This document shows, one piece after another, positions 48,953 through 57,974 of a stretch of DNA of 64,000 nt. The DNA comes from Acinetobacter seifertii (GTDB lineage: Bacteria > Pseudomonadota > Gammaproteobacteria > Pseudomonadales > Moraxellaceae). Positions within the stretch are counted from its first letter, which is position 1. Each line of letters opens with the position of its first letter. The translations under genes were made by a program, and so were the position numbers. The stretch is taken from NCBI RefSeq assembly GCF_000368065.1, contig NZ_KB851200.1:1481204-1545203 (forward strand), in the 5' to 3' direction. Under the pieces are notes generated by a model. That model saw only the letters and a list, made by a program, of their open reading frames with translations. It was not told the origin of the DNA and did no database searches.

Positions 48953-48982
48953 AAAAAAGGGCTGATTTGACAGCCCTTTTTT
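48953..48982 (+). terminator. Terminator of the TPR lipoprotein gene
   Basis: AAAAAAGGGCTG and CAGCCCTTTTTT pair around ATTTGA, with a strong T run. Confidence 0.92.
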
Positions 48983-49054
48983 ATATTTGATCAATTGAAA
49001 AAAACTTTAAAATTTGTATGATCGGCATATTACTGATCCACATATTTGACCATA

Positions 49055-51061
49055 ATGTTTGTTAGAAAAAGAAATTCAGCGCTCTTCACGGTCATAATCC
49101 TCGGTTCAATTCTCGGTGGATGTCAGGTCGTCAATGTTAAGCAGCAAGCTCTCAACGTTACTATTGCAAATGAACGTAATAGTATTCTTACGCAAGATAA
49201 ACTGAGTGAAGCAAGTCTTAACGTTTTGTCTATGTCAGGGCAAGAAGCCAAAACCTGTACAGACTCCCCTGACACCTGTGTAAATCAACTCAAAAACCTT
49301 CCTCAAATTTTAGACGAACAGCTTTTATCTACTGCGAGCGAAATGTATCTCGCAAAAGCGATGGCTTTATCAGATTCTTCCGAGTGTAAAATTAGTCGAT
49401 TCACTAAACACAAAGCGACTGATGAACAAAAAGCGATTCAGAATAAATATGACGATTGCTTAGACCAACAATTAACCTTTCTCGATAAGAGCATTCGTTA
49501 TAGCTATGCCTATCTGTTTTCAACAAAACGTCAGCCGACCGATCGTATTTTTGATAACAGACAAGTTCAAATACGCGACTTTTATAATCAAGCCATTGCC
49601 AAAATGGTCAGTGTTTATGATTTGAGATACCCACAAAAAAATGTGGTAGAGCCGCAAATTCATATTGGCAAGAGTGTTTATTCAATTGACTTTGAGTTTC
49701 ATAGACAATTATCAGGTCAAAAATTAGAGAAATTAATTTCAAGCTATAACTTAAATTTCTCGGGTTTAAGAACAATTAACCGTCGTGATGGTTTCGGTTC
49801 TGAGTTTGTCGCCGTTTTTCCGAGCTCAGGAAAAGAAGATATTAATGAATATATTTTAGATCCACTTAATTACAGCTATAAAAATGGTGTGAATCCGAAT
49901 ATTCACCATGCACGTTATTTAGCTGCAACGATCGTGGCTGAGCCTAAAAATGCCAAAACTGTTCAAGACATTATAAATAACCCAGAATTTGTAATTCGAG
50001 TTTATGATCCTTATCGCACCGATAATATTAATGTCGCAGGTAAGCAATACCCTCTAGCTGCGAACTTCTCTGCACCTTATGGTTTATGGTTAGCTGAAAA
50101 TAACTTAGGCGTAGCGGCTTATTTAAGCCTGATTGATCGTGATCAGCATTTAACCATGCCGCATTTATATATGCTCGAACCTTATAATCCAAACAAAAAA
50201 ATTATTGTGTTGGTACATGGTTTAGCAAGTAGCCCCGAGGCATGGATTGCTCTTACTAACGATGTGATGGGCGATACAGTTTTAAGAGATAACTATCAGG
50301 TTTGGCAAGTTTTCTACTCGACCAATATGCCAATCTTAGAAAGTCGATTCCAAATTTATGCACTATTAAAACAAGCGTTCGGTTCGTTAAACCCAAGTGA
50401 CCCTGCTGCACATGATGCCGTGCTTGTGGGACATAGTATGGGAGGTATTATTAGCCGTTTACTGGTCAGTGATGGTGATATTACTCAACCAGCTTTGAAG
50501 CTAATGACTGTACGTCAACAGAACCGCTTCAAAAAACATCCTATGGTGACTGAACGATTGCAAATGCATTCAATTGCTAACTTTGATCGCGCAATTTTCT
50601 TAGCATCACCTCACAGAGGTACAGATTACGCTGATCGATGGTTTACGTTAGCTGCTCGTAAAATTATTCGTTTGCCGGGAGCTTTTTTATCTGCTGTAAC
50701 AACATCGCTAACCACTGAAAATTTAGATGTTAAAGATTTCTTGAATAACATTGATAATGGTCTGATTCAAAATGGACCAAGTGACTTAAGCCATCAATCT
50801 AAATTTATGGAACTCACGGAAAATATTAATCCACATCAAGGATTAGTCTTCCACTCAATTATGGGTAACATTACCAAGAGTGATGATCCAAATGTGATTA
50901 CCGATGGTATTGTTCCTTATAAGAGTGCTCACTTAGAGGGTGCAAAGTCTGAGAAAGTACTTCCGGGTGGACACTCTATTCAGTTAACACCACAAGCTGT
51001 ATTAGAGCTACGTCGGATTTTACGAGAGCATTTAGTTGAACACGGTTTATATAAACCATGA
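49055..51061 (+). CDS. Large alpha/beta hydrolase lipoprotein
   Basis: 668 residues from the ATG at 49055; a TTG three codons before is unlikely. A lipoprotein signal (LFTVIILGSILGGC, lipobox LGGC) starts the protein. The N-terminal 350 residues have no domain that I recognise. The C-terminal part is an alpha/beta hydrolase: KKIIVLVHGLASSPEAW (oxyanion region), LVGHSMGGIISRLLV (the GXSXG nucleophile Ser) and a late His in VLPGGHSIQL. A lipase or esterase acting at the envelope is likely, but the substrate is unknown. It stands alone, ended by a good terminator. Confidence 0.83.
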   Translation: MFVRKRNSALFTVIILGSILGGCQVVNVKQQALNVTIANERNSILTQDKLSEASLNVLSMSGQEAKTCTDSPDTCVNQLKNLPQILDEQLLSTASEMYLAKAMALSDSSECKISRFTKHKATDEQKAIQNKYDDCLDQQLTFLDKSIRYSYAYLFSTKRQPTDRIFDNRQVQIRDFYNQAIAKMVSVYDLRYPQKNVVEPQIHIGKSVYSIDFEFHRQLSGQKLEKLISSYNLNFSGLRTINRRDGFGSEFVAVFPSSGKEDINEYILDPLNYSYKNGVNPNIHHARYLAATIVAEPKNAKTVQDIINNPEFVIRVYDPYRTDNINVAGKQYPLAANFSAPYGLWLAENNLGVAAYLSLIDRDQHLTMPHLYMLEPYNPNKKIIVLVHGLASSPEAWIALTNDVMGDTVLRDNYQVWQVFYSTNMPILESRFQIYALLKQAFGSLNPSDPAAHDAVLVGHSMGGIISRLLVSDGDITQPALKLMTVRQQNRFKKHPMVTERLQMHSIANFDRAIFLASPHRGTDYADRWFTLAARKIIRLPGAFLSAVTTSLTTENLDVKDFLNNIDNGLIQNGPSDLSHQSKFMELTENINPHQGLVFHSIMGNITKSDDPNVITDGIVPYKSAHLEGAKSEKVLPGGHSIQLTPQAVLELRRILREHLVEHGLYKP

Positions 51062-51068
51062 AAATAAA

Positions 51069-51099
51069 AAAGAGCCAAAGGTAATCCTTTGGCTCTTTC
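51069..51099. terminator. Terminator between the hydrolase gene and ahpF
   Basis: AGAGCCAAAGG and CCTTTGGCTCT form an 11-bp stem around TAAT with A and T runs, serving convergent genes. Confidence 0.92.
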
Positions 51100-51115
51100 G
51101 TTTGGGAACTAAATT

Positions 51116-52681
51116 TTACTGCCCAGAGCGAATGATGTAATCAAACGCAGAGAGTGATGCTTTAGCACCATCACCTGTAGCAATAATAATTTGCTTGTAA
51201 GGCACAGTGGTACAGTCACCCGCAGCAAATACACCTTGTACATTGGTTTCGTTGCGGTCATTCACAATGATCTCACCACGGTTGGTTAACTCAACCTCAC
51301 TGTCTTTCAAGAAGTCAGTGTTTGGTAATAAACCAATCTGTACAAAGATCCCTGCAAGCTCGACTACATGCTCTTCATCAGTGGCACGGTCTTTATATTT
51401 AAGACCAGTCACTTGTGAGCCGTCACCTAACACTTCTGTACTTAAGGCATTCATAATTACAGTGGTGTTCGGCAAGCTATGAAGTTTGTTTTGCAAAACT
51501 TGGTCAGCACGAAGTTTGGTATCGAACTCAACTAAAGTCACATGTTCAACAATCCCAGCAAGGTCAATTGCAGCTTCAACACCTGAGTTACCGCCACCAA
51601 TCACCGCAACACGTTTGCCTTTGAACAATGGACCATCACAGTGTGGACAGTATGCGACACCACGGGTACGGTATTCAGCTTCACCCGGTACATTCATTTC
51701 TCTCCAACGTGCACCTGTTGAAAGGATGACGGTTTTCGATTCAAGTTTGGCACCGTTTTCAAGTTCAACTTCAACCAAGCCATTTGCTGTTTGGTTGGCA
51801 CCCGTGATTTTGCTAACACGTTGTAGGTTCATGATATCGACATCGTATTCACGAACGTGTGCTTCCATCTCGGCAGCAAACTTAGGACCTTGAGTCTTTT
51901 GCACAGACGTGAAGTTTTCAATGTCCATGGTATCCATCACCTGACCACCAAAGCGTTCAGCTACGATACCAGTGTTAATACCTTTACGTGCTGCATAGAT
52001 GGCTGCTGTTGCACCCGCAGGCCCACCACCAATCACCAATACATCAAAAGCATCTTTAGCATTGAGTGTTGCTGCATCTTTTTCAGCTGAGTTGGTGTCA
52101 AGTTTTGCCACAATTTCTTCAAGGGTCATACGACCTTGGCCAATGTGCTCATTGTCTTGGAACACCATTGGTACAGCCATGATTCTGCGTTGTTCAACTT
52201 CATCTTGGAAGAATGAACCGTCAATCATGGTTGCTGTAGTGTTCGGATTGTAAATGGCAATCAGGTTGAGCGCCTGTACCACGTCCGGACAGTTATGACA
52301 GCTTAAGGATACAAACACATCAAAGTTAGCTTTGAGGTTTAAACCTTTAATCTGGTTCAGCACTTCATCAGAAACCTTCGGTGCATAACCAGACACCTGT
52401 AACAGTGCCAAGATCAAAGACGTAAACTCATGGCCCATTGGTAAGCCTGCAAAGAACACGCGAGGCTGTTCACCTGCTTTAGCCACACCAAAGCTTGGAC
52501 GGCGTGTATTGTTGCCATCAAAACGGGCAGTTACGTTGTCAGAAAGCTCAGCGATTTCTGTCACTAACTCTTTAATTTGAGCAGCTTTATCTGATTCATC
52601 TAAAGCAGCCACTAATTCGATTGGACTTTCTAAACGTTCTAAGTAAGCTTTTAATTGAGTTTTAATATTTTGATCTAACAT
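51116..52681 (-). CDS. ahpF: Alkyl hydroperoxide reductase subunit F
   Basis: 521 residues. The N-terminal tandem thioredoxin-like domain has the redox pair SCHNCPDV (about 128-131), followed by the FAD-binding [17 protein letters not shown], the active-site pair AYCPHCDGP (about 345-348) and the NAD-binding [17 protein letters not shown]. AhpF uses NADH to reduce AhpC, which removes peroxides. ahpC is not adjacent, which is common in Acinetobacter. No OxyR site could be called with confidence in the 170 bp upstream. Confidence 0.95.
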   Translation of the reverse strand: MLDQNIKTQLKAYLERLESPIELVAALDESDKAAQIKELVTEIAELSDNVTARFDGNNTRRPSFGVAKAGEQPRVFFAGLPMGHEFTSLILALLQVSGYAPKVSDEVLNQIKGLNLKANFDVFVSLSCHNCPDVVQALNLIAIYNPNTTATMIDGSFFQDEVEQRRIMAVPMVFQDNEHIGQGRMTLEEIVAKLDTNSAEKDAATLNAKDAFDVLVIGGGPAGATAAIYAARKGINTGIVAERFGGQVMDTMDIENFTSVQKTQGPKFAAEMEAHVREYDVDIMNLQRVSKITGANQTANGLVEVELENGAKLESKTVILSTGARWREMNVPGEAEYRTRGVAYCPHCDGPLFKGKRVAVIGGGNSGVEAAIDLAGIVEHVTLVEFDTKLRADQVLQNKLHSLPNTTVIMNALSTEVLGDGSQVTGLKYKDRATDEEHVVELAGIFVQIGLLPNTDFLKDSEVELTNRGEIIVNDRNETNVQGVFAAGDCTTVPYKQIIIATGDGAKASLSAFDYIIRSGQ

Positions 52682-52855
52682 CTGTTTTTACTCCAATGCA
52701 TCCAAATTCTTTCAATAGATGCATAGTACGTGAAAACACAAAATAGGTAAAACAGTATGTTTTTATAGATTTAATCGGTTTTTTAGATTTTATTATTTTC
52801 ATTCAAAAAAAACCAACCTGAACTTATCCCAGCGCAGATCGGCAAACTGGTTAAA

Positions 52856-53377
52856 CTAAAGTAACACCACACCAAATACAGCCCCAGCAATTAAGACATG
52901 CAAGGGATGCACTTTTTTAATTAAAGATAATAAAGTTGCAATAACTACCATAATAATAAGTAAAGTATTTATGGCAGCTGCCTCAGAAATAATCCACGCA
53001 CTGGCAAGTACAGTTCCCACAGTGACAGGTTGTAGAGCAAGCTGTAAAACACGGCGCCATTTTTTGTCTTTGAACTTAGACCAGCCTCTCATTACAAATA
53101 CCGTAATAAGAGATGAAGGTAGAAATTTAGCGGTAGAGGCCACAAGTAAACCTGACAGCCCTGCTACATGCCATCCCACCAATGGTACAATCATCATGTT
53201 CGGACCGGGAGCTGCTTGAGCCATAGCAAACAAAGCACTAAATTCTTGTGCAGTCATCCAATGATGAATATCAACCACTTGACGCTGCATTTCGGGCAAA
53301 ATCGTGTTTCCGCCACCAAAAGCTATAAGAGACAACTGAGTAAAAATGATCGCTAAAGCAAGTAGAACTGCGCCCAT
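52856..53377 (-). CDS. chrA: Chromate transporter, C-terminal-type half (short-chain CHR)
   Basis: 173 residues from the ATG at 53377, which overlaps the stop of the upstream half (TAATG). Hydrophobic throughout, with the CHR block LIAFGGGNTILPEMQRQVVD and AQAAPGPNMMIVPLVGW. Short-chain chromate transporters come as pairs of single-domain proteins that together resemble the two-domain ChrA efflux protein. The frame is open further upstream but this would be inside the neighbouring gene. Whether it confers chromate resistance is not known. Confidence 0.88.
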   Translation of the reverse strand: MGAVLLALAIIFTQLSLIAFGGGNTILPEMQRQVVDIHHWMTAQEFSALFAMAQAAPGPNMMIVPLVGWHVAGLSGLLVASTAKFLPSSLITVFVMRGWSKFKDKKWRRVLQLALQPVTVGTVLASAWIISEAAAINTLLIIMVVIATLLSLIKKVHPLHVLIAGAVFGVVLL

Positions 53378-53937
53378 TACACACGTCTCCAAATAATAGA
53401 TGAATAAAGTGCCAATAAAATCAACATAGTCAAAAGCAAAGAAATTTTTAGAAAAGCAATACTGATAATTGCAGCCACGACAACACACATCGCTATCGGG
53501 TTACGTAATAATGGTTTCAACATTTTTAAGCCAGTTGCTACCAGAAGCCCTGCTGCTGCTGCTCCTAACCCTTCAAAAAGATGCTTAACCATAAGGTTGT
53601 CTTGGAACTGCTCATAAACATAATGTAAAAGTACAACAATAACAGTAGGTGCAAGGATCAGACCAATGAGCGAGCTCACTGCACCACGAACACCCCGAAA
53701 TTCCATACCAATCGCAACCGAGAGATTAATGATGTTGCCCCCTGGTAAGAATTGACACAGACCAAGTAACTCAGTGAATTTTTCAGGACTTAACCATTGT
53801 CTCTGCTCTACAATGACTTTTCTTGCTAAAGGTAAAACACCACCAAATCCAATTAAACCTAATGTTAAAAAACCTAAAAATAACTCTGTGCAGGTGGGTA
53901 CACTCTCCTTCCGCACGGCAATCTCAACATGGTTCAT
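53377..53937 (-). CDS. chrA: Chromate transporter, N-terminal-type half (short-chain CHR)
   Basis: 186 residues with five to six membrane helices. The block LTLGLIGFGGVLPLARKVIVEQRQWLSPEKFTELLGLCQFLPGGNIINLSVAIG is the classic CHR N-terminal motif. It forms the partner of the following half, with translational coupling by the overlapping TAATG. The adjacent divergent LysR gene (54039) is likely its regulator, since LysR-chrA pairing is common. Confidence 0.9.
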   Translation of the reverse strand: MNHVEIAVRKESVPTCTELFLGFLTLGLIGFGGVLPLARKVIVEQRQWLSPEKFTELLGLCQFLPGGNIINLSVAIGMEFRGVRGAVSSLIGLILAPTVIVVLLHYVYEQFQDNLMVKHLFEGLGAAAAGLLVATGLKMLKPLLRNPIAMCVVVAAIISIAFLKISLLLTMLILLALYSSIIWRRV

Positions 53938-54038
53938 TTTCGTTACTTTTCACTTTATCTGACCAAGATAGAATGATACTTTTGTGATATATCTACAAAT
54001 GCTTTTATTTTCACTAAGCATACCCTAAAGGTATTTCT

Positions 54039-54941
54039 ATGCTCGATTTACATAAGCTTCACGCCTTTGTAGTAGTGGTTGAAGAAAGAAATATTACGCA
54101 TGCAGCAAATCGATTGTTTATTCAACAGCCGCCTCTAACGCGTTTACTCAAAAAACTTGAAGAAGAACTTGGTACACAATTATTTATTCGTCAACCGCGC
54201 GGGATTGAACCAACTGAGGCAGGTCTAGCTTTATTTAAAGAAGCACAGCTTTTATTAGAGCATGCTAAACATATACCCCAACTCGTCCAAGATGTTAGCC
54301 AAGGCAAAACTGGACAACTCAATATTGGTTTTACAAGTTCCGCAGGTTTACATCCGCTTATTTCGCTGGTATTGCGCTCATATCGTGAAATGTACCCAGC
54401 TGTACAGACTAAACTTGAAGAAGCAGGCAGCCAAAAGCAATTAGATTGGTTAATTTCGGAAAAGCTTGATATTGCTTTTTTAAGAGCGCCGATTAGTCGT
54501 GATATTGGTTTGAAACATCTGCATATATTAGATGAATCAATGGTAGTAGCATTGCCTATAGATCATCCACTTACAAAAAGAGAGAAAATTAGTTTAGTTG
54601 ACTTATGTGATGAGAATTTTGTTTTATACCGTCGTTCTTCAGGACAAGGCTTATATGACAAGATTTTATATAGTTGCTATCAAGCAGGTTTTAGTCCGCG
54701 CATTGTTCAGGAAGCACCTCGACCTACCGCAACATTAAATTTAGTCGCTGCTGGAATTGGTATAACGATTGTGCCAGCTTCAATGCATAACTTTTGGGAA
54801 CATGGAATTGTATATCGAGAATTTGATGATTCAATAAAACTGAATGCGCCTATTTACTTGATTACACGAGAAAATGAAAACTCGGCTAAAGTTTCAAACT
54901 TTATTGAACTTATGCAAAAACTTTTGCCCACAATCACCTGA
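54039..54941 (+). CDS. LysR family transcriptional regulator (next to chrA)
   Basis: 300 residues. The N-terminal winged helix (about residues 1-60, LHKLHAFVVVVEERNITHAANRLFIQQPPLTRLLKKLEEELGTQLFIRQPRG) is followed by the LysR substrate-binding domain (about 90-295). It diverges from the split chromate transporter, 101 bp apart, a typical arrangement for control of the neighbour. The inducer is unknown. A terminator follows the gene. Confidence 0.88.
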   Translation: MLDLHKLHAFVVVVEERNITHAANRLFIQQPPLTRLLKKLEEELGTQLFIRQPRGIEPTEAGLALFKEAQLLLEHAKHIPQLVQDVSQGKTGQLNIGFTSSAGLHPLISLVLRSYREMYPAVQTKLEEAGSQKQLDWLISEKLDIAFLRAPISRDIGLKHLHILDESMVVALPIDHPLTKREKISLVDLCDENFVLYRRSSGQGLYDKILYSCYQAGFSPRIVQEAPRPTATLNLVAAGIGITIVPASMHNFWEHGIVYREFDDSIKLNAPIYLITRENENSAKVSNFIELMQKLLPTIT

Positions 54942-54958
54942 GTGTAAAAACTAAGCAA

Positions 54959-54988
54959 TAAAAAGTGCTCCAAATGAAGCACTTTTTC
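54959..54988. terminator. Terminator between the LysR gene and arsH
   Basis: AAAAAGTGCT and AGCACTTTTT pair around CCAAATGA, between converging genes. Confidence 0.9.
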
Positions 54989-54998
54989 ATGAAACTGT

Positions 54999-55712
54999 TT
55001 ATTTTTGATTTACTCGTTTTGACAGCTCTTCTGCCGATTCTTTGCGCTCAGAATAGCGATCTGTCAAATATTCTTTTTGCCCACGCGTTAATAATGTGAA
55101 CTTATACAGTTCCTCCATTACATCAACAATTCGATCATAGTAAGAAGAGGGTTTCATACTGCCATCTTCCTCAAACTCCAAAAATGCTTTTGCGACAGAT
55201 GACTGATTTGGGATGGTAATCATACGCATCCAACGACCTAAAATACGCATTTGATTGACTGCATTAAAAGATTGCGAACCACCACTGACTTGCATGACTG
55301 CTAGGGTTTTACCCTGAGTTGCACGGATTGCTCCAGCTGCTAAAGGAATCCAGTCAATTTGAGCTTTTAAAATTGAACTCATCGCACCATGACGTTCAGG
55401 CGAACACCACACCATGCCTTCTGCCCAAGCTAATAGTGTATGTAATTCTTGGACTTTAGGATGATCTGTTCCTGCATCCTCAGGCAAAGGTAAACCTTTA
55501 GGATGAAAGATTTTGACTTCAGCACCTAAATATTCAAGGATTTGGCCAGCGGTCAGCACAGCAAAACGGCTATAAGAGCGTTCACGATTAGAACCATATA
55601 GCAATAAAATGCGAGGTGGATGCTCAAGCTGCTGCGCTTGAACTTGCTCAAATGCAGGCTTATCTAGAAGATCTAATGCTACATTTGATAAATCATTATT
55701 AGGACTGTTCAT
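54999..55712 (-). CDS. arsH: Arsenical resistance flavoprotein ArsH
   Basis: 237 residues. A flavodoxin-like NADPH-dependent FMN reductase: [18 protein letters not shown] binds the FMN phosphate, and [25 protein letters not shown] is the second conserved block. ArsH oxidises trivalent organoarsenicals and affects redox balance. It overlaps the end of the ACR3 gene by about 14 bp. It is the last gene of the leftward arsR-ACR3-arsH operon. Confidence 0.94.
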   Translation of the reverse strand: MNSPNNDLSNVALDLLDKPAFEQVQAQQLEHPPRILLLYGSNRERSYSRFAVLTAGQILEYLGAEVKIFHPKGLPLPEDAGTDHPKVQELHTLLAWAEGMVWCSPERHGAMSSILKAQIDWIPLAAGAIRATQGKTLAVMQVSGGSQSFNAVNQMRILGRWMRMITIPNQSSVAKAFLEFEEDGSMKPSSYYDRIVDVMEELYKFTLLTRGQKEYLTDRYSERKESAEELSKRVNQK

Positions 55713-56745
55713 GTAAGAAATACTTTTTCTTGAGCCAAAGAGAAACGGTAACGAGTGAAATTAAAACTGGCACTTCAACCAACGGCCCAATCACTGTGGT
55801 AAATGCCACAGGTGATGCCAAACCAAAGGTTGCAATAGCTACAGCCAATGCCAACTCAAAGTTATTACCTGCCGCGGTAAATGAAATAGCAGTAGTACGT
55901 GGGTAGTTATTCCCCATCCGTTTACTCATAAAGAAGCTAATGAAGAACATTACGACAAAGTAAATTGTAAGTGGAATCGCAATACGTAATACATCTAAAG
56001 GTAAGCTCACTACATCCCCACCTTTTAGACTAAACATCGCCACAATAGTAAAAAGTAAAGCAATTAAACTAAACGGGCTGATCTTTGGTAAAAATTTACT
56101 TTGATACCATTCCAACCCTTTCGACTTGACTAAAATCAAACGCGTCAAGAATCCCATTAAAAATGGAATACCTAAGTACACCAAAACCGCGTGTGTAATC
56201 GTCCAGAAATTCACATCAATGACTTGCCCTGCCACACCAAAATACGGCGGCAAAAAGGTCAAAAATAGCCAAGCATACGTACTGAAAAATAAGATTTGGA
56301 AAATACTGTTAAAAGCAACCAACGCTGCAACATATTGGTTATCTCCACAAGCCAAGCCATTCCAAACCAGAACCATTGCAATACAACGTGCTAAGCCTAT
56401 CAAAATAAGGCCCGTCATATACTCTGGATAGTTATGTAAGAAAATAATGGCAAGGATAAACATTAAAACTGGAGCAATAATCCAGTTTTGTACCAATGAT
56501 AGAGTTAAAGTTTTCTTATCTTTAAATACTTCTGGTAACGCAGCGTAATCAACCTTCGCCAACGGTGGATACATCATCAAAATTAAGCCGATTGCGATCG
56601 GGATATTAACGTTATCTACACTTAATTCATTCAAAGACACAGATGCCTGAGGAAAGAAAACTCCAATGGCTAAACCTAAAGCCATTGCAATGAAAATCCA
56701 TAGCGTCAGGTTTCGATCTAAAAATGAAAGCCCTTGTCTGGTCAT
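55699..56745 (-). CDS. arsB: Arsenite efflux protein of the ACR3 family
   Basis: 348 residues with about ten membrane helices. ACR3 motifs are [35 protein letters not shown] (with the essential Cys) and [23 protein letters not shown]. It expels arsenite through the inner membrane. The family is unrelated to E. coli ArsB despite the shared gene name. The gene lies 100 bp after arsR and overlaps arsH, in an ars operon. Confidence 0.94.
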   Translation of the reverse strand: MTRQGLSFLDRNLTLWIFIAMALGLAIGVFFPQASVSLNELSVDNVNIPIAIGLILMMYPPLAKVDYAALPEVFKDKKTLTLSLVQNWIIAPVLMFILAIIFLHNYPEYMTGLILIGLARCIAMVLVWNGLACGDNQYVAALVAFNSIFQILFFSTYAWLFLTFLPPYFGVAGQVIDVNFWTITHAVLVYLGIPFLMGFLTRLILVKSKGLEWYQSKFLPKISPFSLIALLFTIVAMFSLKGGDVVSLPLDVLRIAIPLTIYFVVMFFISFFMSKRMGNNYPRTTAISFTAAGNNFELALAVAIATFGLASPVAFTTVIGPLVEVPVLISLVTVSLWLKKKYFLHEQS

Positions 56746-56845
56746 GTTCTACTCGAAGAAAGAATTGATTAATTTTGTTCAATACACAAATGATTGATAC
56801 ACCTATGCTAGAAATCCGAATTTTTAAGACAGAAATCTAGAAAGA

Positions 56846-57175
56846 TTAATCGCAGCACGTTGTAGTGATGAAAAGCTGATCTTGTTGTTTTATTCTTGTC
56901 TCACTCTCGTCATTTTCTATCACCTTTAAAATATCTAAAGCCCATACAGGTAAATCAGGATTTAAGCTGTAATAGACCCACTGACCTTTTCTTTCATCCA
57001 GTAATACGCCATGAGTTCTTAATAAGGCCAAGTGCCGAGAAATTTTGGGTTGGCTCAACTCAAGCTGCTCTGTTAGCTCACAAACACAAATATTTTGTTT
57101 ATTTAGAACTAATTTAAGAATATTTAACCGAGTTTGGTCAGATAGACATTTAAAGAAATCGACTTGGTTGATCAT
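56846..57175 (-). CDS. arsR: ArsR family arsenic-responsive repressor
   Basis: 109 residues. A winged helix with NICVCELTEQLELSQPKISRHLALLRTHGVLLDERKGQWVYYSL, where the CxC in the DNA-binding helix is the usual arsenite ligand of ArsR. A C-terminal TTCCD gives two further Cys, which may add a third ligand. It represses the ars genes until arsenite binds. The candidate operator at 57207-57224 lies between arsR and the divergent arsC, so both transcripts may be controlled. Confidence 0.94.
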   Translation of the reverse strand: MINQVDFFKCLSDQTRLNILKLVLNKQNICVCELTEQLELSQPKISRHLALLRTHGVLLDERKGQWVYYSLNPDLPVWALDILKVIENDESETRIKQQDQLFITTTCCD

Positions 57176-57206
57176 ATCTACAACAAAATATATTCGTTAT
57201 TGCAAA

Positions 57207-57224
57207 TATACGGATATCCATATA
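57207..57224. promoter_or_regulatory. Candidate ArsR operator
   Basis: TATACGGATATCCATATA is a near-perfect palindrome centred on GGATATCC, between the divergent arsR and arsC starts. ArsR dimers bind such sites. A second, weaker A/T-rich half site lies about 15 bp to the left. Confidence 0.55.
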
Positions 57225-57259
57225 TAAATGCAATATCTTAATTTGAAGATCAATTTATC

Positions 57260-57688
57260 ATGAGCGATAAAGTAAAAATCTATCATAACCCTGCTTGCGG
57301 AACCTCACGCAATACATTGGCGCTTATTCGTCATGCAGGACTTGAGCCTATTGTTATTGAATATTTGCAAACACCACCAAGTAAAGATCAATTGATTCAA
57401 CTCATTAAGGATTCAAACTTAACTGTACGTGAAGCAATTCGTAAAAATGTCGATCCCTACAAAGATTTAGAATTAGAACAAAACCATTGGACCGAGGAGC
57501 AGTTAATTGCTTTTATGGTTCAGCATCCAATTTTAATTAATCGCCCATTTGTGGTTACACCAAAAGGCACACGACTTTGCCGTCCTTCTGAAATCGTGCT
57601 CGACATTTTAGATTCAAAAAACTTAGGCTATTTTGCAAAAGAAGATGGTGAAGTGATTATTGATGAACAAGGTCGTCGTATAAAATAA
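57260..57688 (+). CDS. arsC: Arsenate reductase (glutaredoxin type)
   Basis: 142 residues. The N-terminal YHNPACGTSRNTLALIRHAG contains the catalytic Cys (about residue 12), and the residues RPFVVTPKGTRLCRPSE and the Arg cluster for arsenate binding are conserved. It reduces arsenate to arsenite, which ACR3 then expels. It is transcribed divergently from arsR-ACR3-arsH. The ATG follows GAAGAT, a modest site. Confidence 0.94.
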   Translation: MSDKVKIYHNPACGTSRNTLALIRHAGLEPIVIEYLQTPPSKDQLIQLIKDSNLTVREAIRKNVDPYKDLELEQNHWTEEQLIAFMVQHPILINRPFVVTPKGTRLCRPSEIVLDILDSKNLGYFAKEDGEVIIDEQGRRIK

Positions 57689-57707
57689 TTGAAGATACTT
57701 ATTAATA

Positions 57708-57746
57708 TAAAAAGCTAAATGGCACGACACCATTTAGCTTTTTTGA
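57708..57746. terminator. Terminator of arsC
   Basis: AAAAAGCTAAATGG and CCATTTAGCTTTTTT form a strong hairpin, shared with the converging small gene. Confidence 0.92.
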
Positions 57747-57756
57747 ATGAAACGGA

Positions 57757-57918
57757 TTAAAAATAGGACTTAATAAAAGGAAGAAGTTGCTCTCCTATCA
57801 CCATGCCCAATAATCCGACTAATGCAACAAGAGGTGGAGCTGGTGACTTAACATTTAAAACGTAATATAAGACACCAACAAGCAACCCTACAGCCAAAGA
57901 TAACAAGTACATTTTCAT
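57757..57918 (-). CDS. XapX domain (DUF1427) small membrane protein
   Basis: 53 residues from the ATG at 57918, with AAGG nine bases upstream; the frame extends to 57945 but this start is better. Two hydrophobic helices with MYLLSLAVGLLVGVLYYVLNVKSPAPPLVALVGLLGMVIGE, which is the XapX pattern. The function of this family is unknown. It is downstream of the amidohydrolase in the same direction, 56 bp away, so co-transcription is likely. Confidence 0.85.
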   Translation of the reverse strand: MKMYLLSLAVGLLVGVLYYVLNVKSPAPPLVALVGLLGMVIGEQLLPFIKSYF

Positions 57919-57974
57919 CGTACATACCTTAGAGAATCCAGCCATTTAATCAGCAGGTTCCCATACTGTTTTAT

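Noticed and set aside
52682..52855. OxyR site upstream of ahpF
   Set aside because: ATAG and similar tetramers occur, but the 7-bp spacing of the consensus is not kept. A 7-bp ATGCATC/GATGCAT inverted repeat is present but too short to interpret.
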